This document shows positions 1 to 5,155 of a stretch of DNA of 5,244 nucleotides, one piece after another (position 1 is the stretch's first letter; each line of letters starts with the position of its first letter). The translations under genes and the position numbers were made by a program. The notes beneath the pieces are model-generated. The model was given only the letters and a program-made list of their open reading frames with translations, was not told where the DNA came from and searched no databases. Location of the stretch: the NCBI GenBank assembly GCA_030668505.1, contig DAOUTV010000163.1:1-5244 (forward strand). Reading direction: 5' to 3'. The DNA is from Desulfobacterales bacterium (GTDB lineage: Bacteria; Desulfobacterota; Desulfobacteria; Desulfobacterales; C00003060).

Positions 1-20
1 ATATGCCCTGCATATCCGGA

Positions 21-288
21 GTTATTGGTTATCCGTTAATAGTTAACAAGGGGACAACCGTTTAACTCTAACATCCCAGTGGCCTATCATTCGTTACCAG
101 TATTTTAGGTTACGACTCAATGTCATTAACTTAAGCTCAAAATTTCCCCCCTTTTCTAAAGGGGGGTAGGGGGGATTTCTTTGAAGAGTTTGAAAATCCC
201 CCTAAATCCCCCTTTTTTAAAGGGGGACCTTAAAGAAACGGTTCTTAAGTTAATGATATTGACTTACAATTAACAAATAACTGATAAC
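21..288. repeat. Heptamer-like GTTATNN repeats in inverted orientation
   Basis: Positions 21-48 read as successive 7-base units of the form GTTATTG, GTTATCC, GTTAATA, GTTAACA. The complement of 269-288 reads GTTATCA, GTTATTT, GTTAAT. The two arms (21-40 and 269-288) match at about 16 of 20 positions as an inverted pair, and they enclose the MITE-like element. Degenerate intergenic repeats of this look occur in many bacterial genomes. Their function is not known to me, and whether they belong to the same mobile unit is inference. Confidence 0.5.
117..262. mobile_element. MITE-like palindromic element with terminal inverted repeats
   Basis: The 19-base left end (117-135, containing TCATTAACTTAAG) and right end (244-262) are inverted repeats matching at 18 of 19 positions; the only mismatch is position 122 against 257. 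The interior is a pair of C-run/G-run hairpins: CCCCCC at 146-151 against GGGGGG at 161-166, and CCCCC at 208-212 against GGGGG at 222-226. The two halves are also imperfect inverted copies of each other. It carries no coding frame, so any movement would need a transposase supplied in trans. No clean target-site duplication is visible. It could equally be a non-mobile intergenic palindromic repeat family; a genome-wide copy count would decide. Confidence 0.6.
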
Positions 289-294
289 GAATAT

Positions 295-363
295 GCGGCT
301 TTCGTCCCGATCACAGTCGCGGGGCGGCGGGAGGTTTCCACTCCCTTCCCTTGGGACAAAACC
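295..363 (-). ncRNA. Truncated second cobalamin riboswitch (5' half of aptamer only)
   Basis: Read on the minus strand, this has the 5' conserved parts of the cobalamin (B12) aptamer in order: AAGGGAA (352-346), a G-rich/C-rich helix pair around GTGGAAA, the GCGACTGT core (320-313), then CGGGACGAAAGCC ending near 297. About 20 bases of the last part are nearly identical to the complete upstream copy at 552-578. The downstream half (CACTG, GGGAAGGC and the B12-box region) is missing, and the sequence changes abruptly to AT-rich repeat at about 294. It is probably a remnant that cannot bind cobalamin normally. Tandem riboswitches exist in nature, so an originally functional pair is possible. 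Confidence 0.7.
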
Positions 364-403
364 AAAAAAAATCCCCAGACCGATTAATTCAGCCTGGGGA
401 TTT
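364..403 (-). terminator. Intrinsic terminator downstream of the cobalamin riboswitch
   Basis: There is a perfect 10-bp stem (394-403 with 369-378, AAATCCCCAG/CTGGGGATTT). It can extend by about five more pairs, two of them G-U, into the 15-base loop. On the minus strand it runs directly into eight T residues (371-364). It lies about 75 bases after the end of the complete aptamer, as expected for the expression platform of a transcription-terminating riboswitch. The plus strand also has a T-rich tract after the stem, so it may work weakly in that direction. Confidence 0.8.
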
Positions 404-476
404 CCCTTTTTTATCCTCAAAACTGTCTTTGTGCCCGCAACCCTGCACGCGAGAGGTTTAAAAGGCACTTTTTTTT

Positions 477-635
477 GTGGTAGGTTTTCTGGCTTTCGGA
501 TTATCCTACCGGCCGCGCCTTCCCATCCGCCTATGACTGGACAGTGGCATGCTTGCGGCTTTCGTCCCCGATTACAGCGGCGGGCCCGCTCCCGATTTTA
601 ACGGGATTCCCTATTAAGCCCCAAAAGGCACCAAA
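477..635 (-). ncRNA. Cobalamin (B12) riboswitch, complete aptamer
   Basis: The minus strand shows the hallmark cobalamin aptamer blocks in the right order. These are GGTGCC (632-627), AATAGGGAA (615-607), GCGGGCCCGCCGCTGT ending near 574, CGGGGACGAAAGCC, CCACTG (547-542), GGGAAGGCGC (524-515), AGGAT then CCGAAAGCCAGAAAACCTACC (down to 479). The last is a slightly diverged B12 box, whose usual form is AGCCAGGAGACCTGCC. Such RNAs sense adenosylcobalamin or a related cobalamin and usually turn off B12 synthesis or transport genes. A promoter sits immediately upstream and a strong terminator downstream, so it is built for transcriptional control. Its target gene is not in this window: downstream there is only a half-aptamer and repeats. 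Confidence 0.92.
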
Positions 636-638
636 GCC

Positions 639-668
639 CTTTTATGCTAAAGTGCCCGCCGGTGTCAA
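639..668 (-). promoter_or_regulatory. Sigma-70-type promoter of the cobalamin riboswitch
   Basis: A perfect TTGACA -35 box (668-663), an 18-bp spacer and TAAAAG as -10 (644-639) are present on the minus strand. The predicted transcription start is near 632, exactly where the aptamer begins, which supports both calls. Confidence 0.6.
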
Positions 669-714
669 TAGGAAATTGGTTGCATGCAGACGGGATGGCC
701 GATCCGGCTCAATC

Positions 715-755
715 GCCTAAAACAAGTCTTAGATTTATCAAAAAACGTTTTAGGC
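715..755. promoter_or_regulatory. Inverted repeat GCCTAAAAC / GTTTTAGGC (possible operator)
   Basis: Two perfect 9-base arms (715-723 and 747-755) are separated by 23 bases, so arm centres are about 32 bp apart, close to three helical turns. The repeat lies between the minus-strand riboswitch promoter and the plus-strand promoter of the sigma-54 regulator. It could be a binding site for a dimeric or tetrameric regulator, perhaps the neighbouring activator itself. That is inference from position only. Confidence 0.35.
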
Positions 756-792
756 CAGTCAATAAAGGATTTGGGCAACACCCTGTTTCCTC

Positions 793-822
793 TTGACATT
801 TGAAGCAAGAGTTCATTACTCT
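793..822 (+). promoter_or_regulatory. Candidate sigma-70 promoter for the sigma-54 activator gene
   Basis: A perfect TTGACA (793-798) is followed after an 18-bp spacer by TACTCT (817-822), which keeps the most conserved T, A and final T of the -10 box but is otherwise weak. It lies about 50 bases upstream of the TTG start codon. The weak -10 leaves room for a neighbouring alternative. Confidence 0.4.
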
Positions 823-871
823 ATCAAAAATGTTCTCCTGTTGAATAAAGCCATTTGTCAAGGAGAGAGAT

Positions 872-2716
872 TTGACCACTCCTGACCCCGAGAAAGATTT
901 AACCCCTCACGACCCCCAGTCTGAGATTCTGAGTATGGAATCCCAAATCAATAAGACAGAACTTAGAATAACCGATGAAATCATTACCAGTTGGGGAAGT
1001 ATCGTCAATACCATGGCAGAGATTATTAATGTCCCTTCTGCCTTAATTATGAGGATTGATCCCCCTTACATCGAAGTCTTTCGCTCAAGTCAATCGAGTA
1101 ATAATCCTTATAAGGTGGGAGACAGGGAGCGCCTGGCCGGCCTCTACTGTGAGAGGGTAATAAATACTAGGAACAAACTTTTGATTCCGAATGCATTGAA
1201 AGATAAGGAATGGGACAAGAACCCGGATATAAAATTGGAAATGATTTCCTACCTGGGTTTTCCACTCCTCTGGCCCGACGGTGAAGTCTTTGGTACTATC
1301 TGTGTGCTTGATTCAAAGGAGAATAGATTTGAAGAACGGTATGAGCGGCTGATTTTAAGGTTCAAAGAACTTATCGAGGCTCACCTTGCTTTATTGTACA
1401 AGAATCTGGCCGAAAAGAAGAACCTTGAAGGTATCCTTGATAACCTCACAGAGGGGATCATAGCCCATGACAAATACAGACGCATCCAGTTTTTCAACCA
1501 GGCTGCTGAAAAAATAACAGGTTATCGTAGAGAAGATGTCCTCGGAAAGGACTGCCATGAGGCATTTAAAGGACCCTTTTGCGGCAACCGATGCTCCTTT
1601 CAAGAAGGCAACCCCCATTCCCTGGATAATGCTTACTATCCCCTGAATATCCTTACCAAGGAAGGCGAGCCTAGGCGGATTGAGATGACAGTGAGCGGCA
1701 GCAAGGATGACGCTGGACGCTTTGGAGGTGTTATCGCCTCTTTTCGGGATGTAACGGACCTGATAGGGCTAAAAATACAGCTTGGGGATCTCGAGGGGTT
1801 TGGCGGGATAATAGGACGAGACCCCAAGATGCTCCAGGTTTATGATCAGATTAGAGACCTGGGCACCAGCGATTATCCGGTCCACATTACCGGGGAGACC
1901 GGCACGGGAAAGGAGCTGGTGGCATCTGCCATTCACAATGAGAGCAGACGTGGCGGGGGTCCCTTTGTGCCTGTCAACTGTGCAGCGCTTCCGGAAGGAA
2001 CTCTTGAGAGTGAGCTTTTCGGACACGTGAGAGGGGCCTTTACCGGAGCGGTGCGTGATAAAAAAGGTCGGTTTGCGCTCGCTGATGGCGGTACCATGTT
2101 CTTGGACGAGGTGGCTGATCTGCCCATGTATGTACAGGCAAAGCTGTTGCGGGTCCTTCAGGAAGGCGCATTCGAGCGTGTGGGTGCCGAAAGAACTACC
2201 TCGGTGAATGTCCGCATCATCAGCGCCACCAATCGGGATCTGAAGCGCGAAGTGGAAAGGGGTAGTTTTCGCGAGGACCTCTACTATCGTATTAACGTAG
2301 TCCCGATTTATATGCCGCCGCTCAGGAAGCGAAAGAACGACATACCTCTTCTGGTGGAGCACTTTCTTGAAAAGGCCCGAGAAGAGGGACAAGAGTCCCA
2401 CGGCCTTTTCAAAGAATCCCTGGCCATTATGATGGAGTATCCATGGCCCGGGAATGTCCGCGAGCTTCAGAGTGCCATACGGTTTGCCCTTGTAAAGTCC
2501 AAAGGCCGCGTCGTTCAACCTGATGACCTTCCCCTGGAATTAGTTAAATGGATAGATGGAAGACCTTCCCGCGGCCCTTCAAAAAAACTGGATGCGGAAA
2601 GCGTCCGGGCAGCTCTGGCTAAGAGCGGAGGGAATAAGGCCAAGGCTGCCAGGATGCTTCGCGTTGGCAGAGCTACCCTGTACCGATTCCTTGCTGATTT
2701 TCCGGATGTCTCATGA
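872..2716 (+). CDS. Sigma-54-dependent transcriptional activator, GAF-PAS-AAA+-Fis
   Basis: This is a 614-residue cytoplasmic NtrC-family enhancer-binding protein that would use ATP to open sigma-54 promoters. The order is a GAF-like sensor (about 35-175), a PAS domain (about 186-297), an AAA+ domain (about 310-540) and a Fis-type helix-turn-helix (about 573-612). Visible motifs are Walker A GETGTGKE (341-348), the sigma-54 contact loop GAFTGA (388-393), Walker B GGTMFLDE (406-413), sensor I SATNRDL (451-457), arginines R467 and R473 in FREDLYYRI, and WPGNVREL (525-532). There is no receiver domain, so it should respond to a ligand or redox signal instead of a kinase. The PAS domain carries C228, C237 and C241, suggesting a metal or redox function. 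The TTG start is chosen because AGGAG (861-865) lies 6 bases upstream; the first ATG is at codon 22 and lacks a good ribosome site. Its target operon is not evident, as the downstream genes face the other way. Confidence 0.95.
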   Translation: MTTPDPEKDLTPHDPQSEILSMESQINKTELRITDEIITSWGSIVNTMAEIINVPSALIMRIDPPYIEVFRSSQSSNNPYKVGDRERLAGLYCERVINTRNKLLIPNALKDKEWDKNPDIKLEMISYLGFPLLWPDGEVFGTICVLDSKENRFEERYERLILRFKELIEAHLALLYKNLAEKKNLEGILDNLTEGIIAHDKYRRIQFFNQAAEKITGYRREDVLGKDCHEAFKGPFCGNRCSFQEGNPHSLDNAYYPLNILTKEGEPRRIEMTVSGSKDDAGRFGGVIASFRDVTDLIGLKIQLGDLEGFGGIIGRDPKMLQVYDQIRDLGTSDYPVHITGETGTGKELVASAIHNESRRGGGPFVPVNCAALPEGTLESELFGHVRGAFTGAVRDKKGRFALADGGTMFLDEVADLPMYVQAKLLRVLQEGAFERVGAERTTSVNVRIISATNRDLKREVERGSFREDLYYRINVVPIYMPPLRKRKNDIPLLVEHFLEKAREEGQESHGLFKESLAIMMEYPWPGNVRELQSAIRFALVKSKGRVVQPDDLPLELVKWIDGRPSRGPSKKLDAESVRAALAKSGGNKAKAARMLRVGRATLYRFLADFPDVS

Positions 2717-2833
2717 AACAATCGTGTCTGTAGATGGGCAGATTTTGAATCATGAGGTGAATTCACGCCGTACTATTTTTCCACCAACCTCACAACCCCC
2801 ATCGCATCAGACTTGTTCAACGATGCTGATCTT

Positions 2834-3265
2834 TTATTTCTGCGTTTGAAGCCCTACCCACCTAGCCGCACGAGCCAGGCCTCTATCCAACGTCCACAAA
2901 ACAGCGTCCTCCCGGGCTGCAACTGCAAGGTGCACGGCATCGGGGGCTCTAAGGGAATGTTTCATCGCCATGATCCATTCGGTTGCCTGTTCAAAATCGC
3001 GCGAGCCTATGAAAACCATTCGCAAACTTCCTGCACGGAGGTGACGATCTAGAGCTGTCATTGCCCGACGCGCATCTGCTTCATCCATTTCCTTTGCCCT
3101 GCACTTCCCGGACAGCAGAGAAGCGAATTCTGCCCGAACAAAGGGGCTGATTACCAAGGATCCTCCGGGGAGCTTCACCAGCTTTTTTTCCACCACATCG
3201 CTGTTTGCTTCGGGCAAGTAATAGGGCGCTAAATAGGATGTGTCAATGTAATGAAGCTCTCTCAA
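2834..3265 (-). CDS. vapC: PIN-domain ribonuclease toxin, VapC family
   Basis: A 143-residue PIN-domain protein, the usual length for VapC toxins, which are Mg-dependent RNases that cut specific tRNAs or rRNA and stop growth when the antitoxin is lost. All four acidic active-site positions are visible: D8 in YIDTS, E46 in RAEFASLL, D109 in APDAVHLA and D127 in TLDRGLA. It starts at TTG (3265-3263), whose TG is shared with the TGA stop of the antitoxin gene (TTGA overlap), so translation is probably coupled. AGGAG (3278-3274) lies 8 bases upstream, inside the end of the antitoxin gene. The start is also supported because the first acidic residue falls at position 8, as in the family. The RNA target cannot be read from sequence. 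Confidence 0.93.
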   Translation of the reverse strand: MRELHYIDTSYLAPYYLPEANSDVVEKKLVKLPGGSLVISPFVRAEFASLLSGKCRAKEMDEADARRAMTALDRHLRAGSLRMVFIGSRDFEQATEWIMAMKHSLRAPDAVHLAVAAREDAVLWTLDRGLARAARWVGLQTQK

Positions 3266-3495
3266 TATCTGGACTCCTCTCGCATTTTGATAATGGTCTG
3301 AGAAGCCGGTAGCCCTCTCAAGCGTAACTTTTCACGGAAGCCCTTCATGCTGGGCAATGCTGCTGCTTTTTTAACTGGTTTCAGCATAGCCACCGGTTTG
3401 CCCCTTCGGACAATCATGACCTCTTCCCCTTGTTCCACGTGAGAAAGATAAGCCGACAATTTGGCCTTCACTTCCCTAATATTCGTCTCGATCAT
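3262..3495 (-). CDS. vapB: Phd/YefM-family antitoxin of the PIN-toxin module
   Basis: A 77-residue protein. The N-terminal part (about 1-50) has the Phd/YefM pattern: IREVKAKLSAYLSHVEQGEEVMIV, then RRGKPVAML, a dimeric DNA-binding fold. The basic C-terminal tail (about 50-77) would bind and block the toxin. The ATG start (3495-3493) has a strong AGGAGGG ribosome site 5 bases upstream. It is first in the operon, overlaps the toxin start by four bases, and has a palindromic operator directly upstream, so autorepression alone and with the toxin is expected. The symbol follows common usage for partners of PIN toxins. The fold is Phd-like and not the AbrB-type or ribbon-helix-helix VapB, so a name such as Phd/YefM antitoxin is equally proper. 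Confidence 0.9.
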   Translation of the reverse strand: MIETNIREVKAKLSAYLSHVEQGEEVMIVRRGKPVAMLKPVKKAAALPSMKGFREKLRLRGLPASQTIIKMREESRY

Positions 3496-3509
3496 TTGAC
3501 CCTCCTATT

Positions 3510-3530
3510 GTGACTACATAAGATAGTCAC
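3510..3530 (-). promoter_or_regulatory. Toxin-antitoxin operator (perfect inverted repeat)
   Basis: GTGACTA, 7 bases, TAGTCAC form a perfect inverted repeat (3510-3516 and 3524-3530). It starts right after the -10 box and covers the predicted transcription start of the toxin-antitoxin operon. This is the usual place for the autoregulatory site of a Phd-type antitoxin; binding itself is inferred. Confidence 0.7.
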
Positions 3531-3559
3531 ATAAGAACATCATTTCTTGTCTTTGTCAA
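3531..3559 (-). promoter_or_regulatory. Promoter of the toxin-antitoxin operon
   Basis: On the minus strand, a perfect TTGACA (3559-3554), an exact 17-bp spacer and TCTTAT (3536-3531, 4 of 6 to consensus) are present. The sequence TCTTATGT recurs 13 bases further on, inside the operator. The antitoxin start is about 35 bases downstream of the -10 box. Confidence 0.65.
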
Positions 3560-3591
3560 GAAGAATTCGAGCAGGACAAGAGAGCCCAATT

Positions 3592-3626
3592 AAGGCCCCA
3601 AGCTTCAAGCTTCACATTTCGGCCTT
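3592..3626 (-). terminator. Weak hairpin after the nucleotidyltransferase cassette
   Basis: AAGGCC (3592-3597) and GGCCTT (3621-3626) can pair around a 23-base loop containing two AAGCTT copies. It lies downstream of the 65-residue gene on the minus strand. There is no T run after it, so it is a poor intrinsic terminator; it may be incidental or Rho-linked. Confidence 0.2.
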
Positions 3627-3679
3627 GCTCTAATACTTAAGATTTAAGATGACCCTCTGTCTCTCCCTTTGTCTTGACC

Positions 3680-3877
3680 CTAAAGGCTAAACTCCCATTC
3701 CTGTTCTAGTCTTTTCAAAAGGCGTTTTCTCTTGTTAACACAGGAAATACAGTTGCAGCCGCTTTTTAGAGGGTGTTTTCCTAGTCTCTCGGCCAATTCC
3801 CATGAGGCGTCGATCATTTCAACAATCATCGATAGTTCTACTTTTCGGGATTGTTCCAAGTTTTTATGCTTATTCAT
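3680..3877 (-). CDS. Small cysteine-containing protein of unknown function, paired with nucleotidyltransferase
   Basis: A 65-residue protein that I do not recognise. The first half is predicted helical (SMIVEMIDASWELAERLG). It is followed by GCNCISC with C41, C43 and C46, and then a strongly basic and amphipathic helix (KRKRLLKRLEQEWEF). Three close cysteines could form part of a metal site, but a fourth is lacking, so any metal binding would need dimerisation or a histidine (H35). There is no signal peptide or membrane segment. Its ATG overlaps the TGA stop of the nucleotidyltransferase gene (ATGA, 3877-3874), which indicates translational coupling and a shared function. It is too short for a HEPN partner. 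An antitoxin or accessory role is possible but unproven. Confidence 0.75.
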   Translation of the reverse strand: MNKHKNLEQSRKVELSMIVEMIDASWELAERLGKHPLKSGCNCISCVNKRKRLLKRLEQEWEFSL

Positions 3878-4479
3878 AATTCAAACGACCCGGGTTTATT
3901 GGTAACAGCAAATACGTTCTGAACATATTTTTCTATCCGCATTCTTTGGCCGAATCTATCTGCAAACAGGAAAATCCTATCCATATCCAGGGAACCGAAA
4001 TCCTTTGATATCAAATGGTTCTTGAATAATTTCAGAACTTCTAAAATATCAGCTTCGTCTTTTGGGCCTAGGTCGGGGTTATTTGCAATAGCCATCAATT
4101 TTAATATGATGAAGTCTGTTGGCTGTATTACGGGGTGTTTTCCCAACAACTCATCCTCGACGACAAGACTTCTCCCTATCATATCTTCCCCGTCTTGTGT
4201 GTTGACAAACATGAAATCAATTTTACCCAATACCCCCGATTCCGAATCAAACTGGGCAAAAGAGTGTGTCTTTTGGTAACAGGTGTAGCCTAACCTTTCC
4301 ATCATCGCGGATATTTCAGACCAAGAACGGCCTTCTGTTAATAGGTCAATGTCTGAAGTATACCTCGGCAGCCCGTACAGCCCCAGAGCCAGAGCCCCGA
4401 TCAAAGAGTACGGTACTTGGTTTTCCGTCAAATTACTTGCGATTAGCTGGAGAACATTCGTTAGTTTTTTTAATATCAT
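3874..4479 (-). CDS. Nucleotidyltransferase, AbiEii/DUF6036-like
   Basis: A 201-residue protein with the minimal polymerase-beta nucleotidyltransferase fold. Numbered from the ATG, it shows the motif IGALALGLYGLPRYTSDIDLL with G28 and metal-binding D43 and D45, and a third Asp, D88, in GKIDFMFV. The later ILKLMAI (K127) and KDEADI (K140, D141, D144) match the C-terminal signature of AbiEii-type and DUF6036 proteins. Some relatives are toxins that add nucleotides to tRNA or other targets; others have unknown roles. The frame is open back to a TTG at 4500, but the promoter at 4504-4532 would start transcription near 4497, and no ribosome site precedes that TTG. The ATG at 4479-4477 is therefore preferred, though its ribosome site is weak. 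It is the first gene of a two-gene unit. Substrate is unknown. Confidence 0.87.
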   Translation of the reverse strand: MILKKLTNVLQLIASNLTENQVPYSLIGALALGLYGLPRYTSDIDLLTEGRSWSEISAMMERLGYTCYQKTHSFAQFDSESGVLGKIDFMFVNTQDGEDMIGRSLVVEDELLGKHPVIQPTDFIILKLMAIANNPDLGPKDEADILEVLKLFKNHLISKDFGSLDMDRIFLFADRFGQRMRIEKYVQNVFAVTNKPGSFEL

Positions 4480-4503
4480 GGCTTCATATTCCACATACAA
4501 ACA

Positions 4504-4532
4504 ATGCTAACAATAAATCTGAACTTGGTCAA
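4504..4532 (-). promoter_or_regulatory. Promoter of the nucleotidyltransferase cassette
   Basis: On the minus strand, TTGACC (4532-4527, 5 of 6), a 17-bp spacer and TAGCAT (4509-4504, 4 of 6) are present. It sits in the 74-base gap between the LexA stop and the nucleotidyltransferase ATG, so the cassette can be transcribed independently of lexA. The leader would be about 18 bases. Confidence 0.5.
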
Positions 4533-4553
4533 ACTAAATGGAAAATGTTGAAG

Positions 4554-5150
4554 TCAATAACGCCTAATCAGGCCCACCACCTTTCCTTGGATCAGCAGGT
4601 CGCCCTTCCTGACAACAATGGACTCCATCCCCTCATGGGCGGGCCGAAGTTCCACATTGTGTTTCTTCTTGTAATACTTCTTAATGGTCGCCTCATTGTT
4701 TATAAGGGCCACCACGGTCTGGCCTTTTTCTGCTGTTGGCTGCTTTCTTACTACCACGAAATCCCCACTTAGTATCCCGTCGTCTTTCATGGAGTCCCCC
4801 TTGACCTCCAAGACAAAGTGGTCTCCGCTGCCTACCATGGTTGGAGGAACTTCTATGACGTCTATGTCTTCTACTGCTTCAATTGGTTTTCCGGCCGCCA
4901 CCCTTCCAAGGAGTGGAAACTCAAATCGCTTAGTCTCTACAGGGCTGATAACTTGAATGGCCCGCTTCTGGTTTTTTTTCTTGGGAAGTCGAACGTAGCC
5001 TTTGCGCTCCAGTGCTTTTAGATAAGTAGTTACCGTGTTGTAGGAGTTAAAGCCGAAATGGGAACATATCTCTTCAAAACTGGGGGACCGCCCCCAATCC
5101 TCCGTGTACTGCGAGATATAAGCTAGAAATTCTTTCTGCTTTTCGGTTAA
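4554..5150 (-). CDS. lexA: LexA-type SOS repressor, full-length frame without usable start codon (possible pseudogene)
   Basis: The frame matches LexA end to end, at about 200 residues as in E. coli. Counting from the ATG at 5156, residues 3-70 are the winged-helix DNA-binding domain (LTEKQKEFLAYI, RSPSFEEI, NSYNTVTTYLKALERKGYV). FPLLGRVAAGKP carries the A88-G89 autocleavage site, S122 lies in GDSMKDDG and K159 in ATIKK. The Ser-Lys spacing of 37 equals that of E. coli LexA (S119, K156). RecA-stimulated self-cleavage should therefore be possible. However, the only ATG in place (5156-5154) is followed directly by TAA (5153-5151), and no ATG, GTG or TTG occurs in frame until GTG at 4901, which would give only the protease domain. 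The remaining frame is undamaged, so a recent mutation, a sequence error or non-standard initiation are all open. No clear SOS box or ribosome site is visible upstream. Confidence 0.88.
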   Translation of the reverse strand, partial: LTEKQKEFLAYISQYTEDWGRSPSFEEICSHFGFNSYNTVTTYLKALERKGYVRLPKKKNQKRAIQVISPVETKRFEFPLLGRVAAGKPIEAVEDIDVIEVPPTMVGSGDHFVLEVKGDSMKDDGILSGDFVVVRKQPTAEKGQTVVALINNEATIKKYYKKKHNVELRPAHEGMESIVVRKGDLLIQGKVVGLIRRY

Positions 5151-5155
5151 TTACA

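Larger units (their letters stand above)
1..871. other. Long intergenic region: repeats plus orphan cobalamin riboswitches
   Basis: No convincing protein gene is seen here. Short open frames exist on both strands at roughly 250-600, but they run through the riboswitch and terminator and look like chance frames over structured RNA. The region holds, left to right: inverted GTTATNN-type repeats around a MITE-like element, a half cobalamin aptamer, an intrinsic terminator, a complete cobalamin aptamer and its promoter (all minus strand), an inverted repeat at 715-755, and the plus-strand promoter of the sigma-54 regulator. Bases 1-15 form a small hairpin (ATATGC, CCT, GCATAT) at the window edge, of unknown meaning. 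Confidence 0.7.

Noticed and set aside
544..556. TGGCATGCTTGC resembling a sigma-54 -24/-12 promoter
   Set aside because: Spacing between the GG and GC elements is too short, and it lies inside the conserved riboswitch core.
250..601. Short open frames on both strands (72 and 102 residues)
   Set aside because: They run through the riboswitches and terminator, have no convincing ribosome site or known domain, and overlap each other; structured GC-rich RNA explains them.
1769..2518. 249-residue open frame on the minus strand inside the sigma-54 activator gene
   Set aside because: It is antisense to the AAA+ domain coding region, shows no recognisable domain, and is a shadow of the strongly supported plus-strand gene.
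2757..2766. Perfect palindrome GTGAATTCAC
   Set aside because: It is a 10-base palindrome just after the stop of the activator gene with no partner site or nearby promoter; likely chance.
2804..2826. GCATC/GATGC hairpin between the convergent activator and toxin genes
   Set aside because: The stem is only 5-6 bp with a 13-base loop and no proper T run right after it; too weak to call a terminator.
3600..3612. Duplicated AAGCTT as a regulatory repeat
   Set aside because: Two adjacent 6-base copies are too short to support more than a chance or minor duplication.
4266..4772. 168-residue open frame on the plus strand
   Set aside because: It is antisense to parts of the nucleotidyltransferase and lexA genes and spans the gap between them; no domain or ribosome site is seen.
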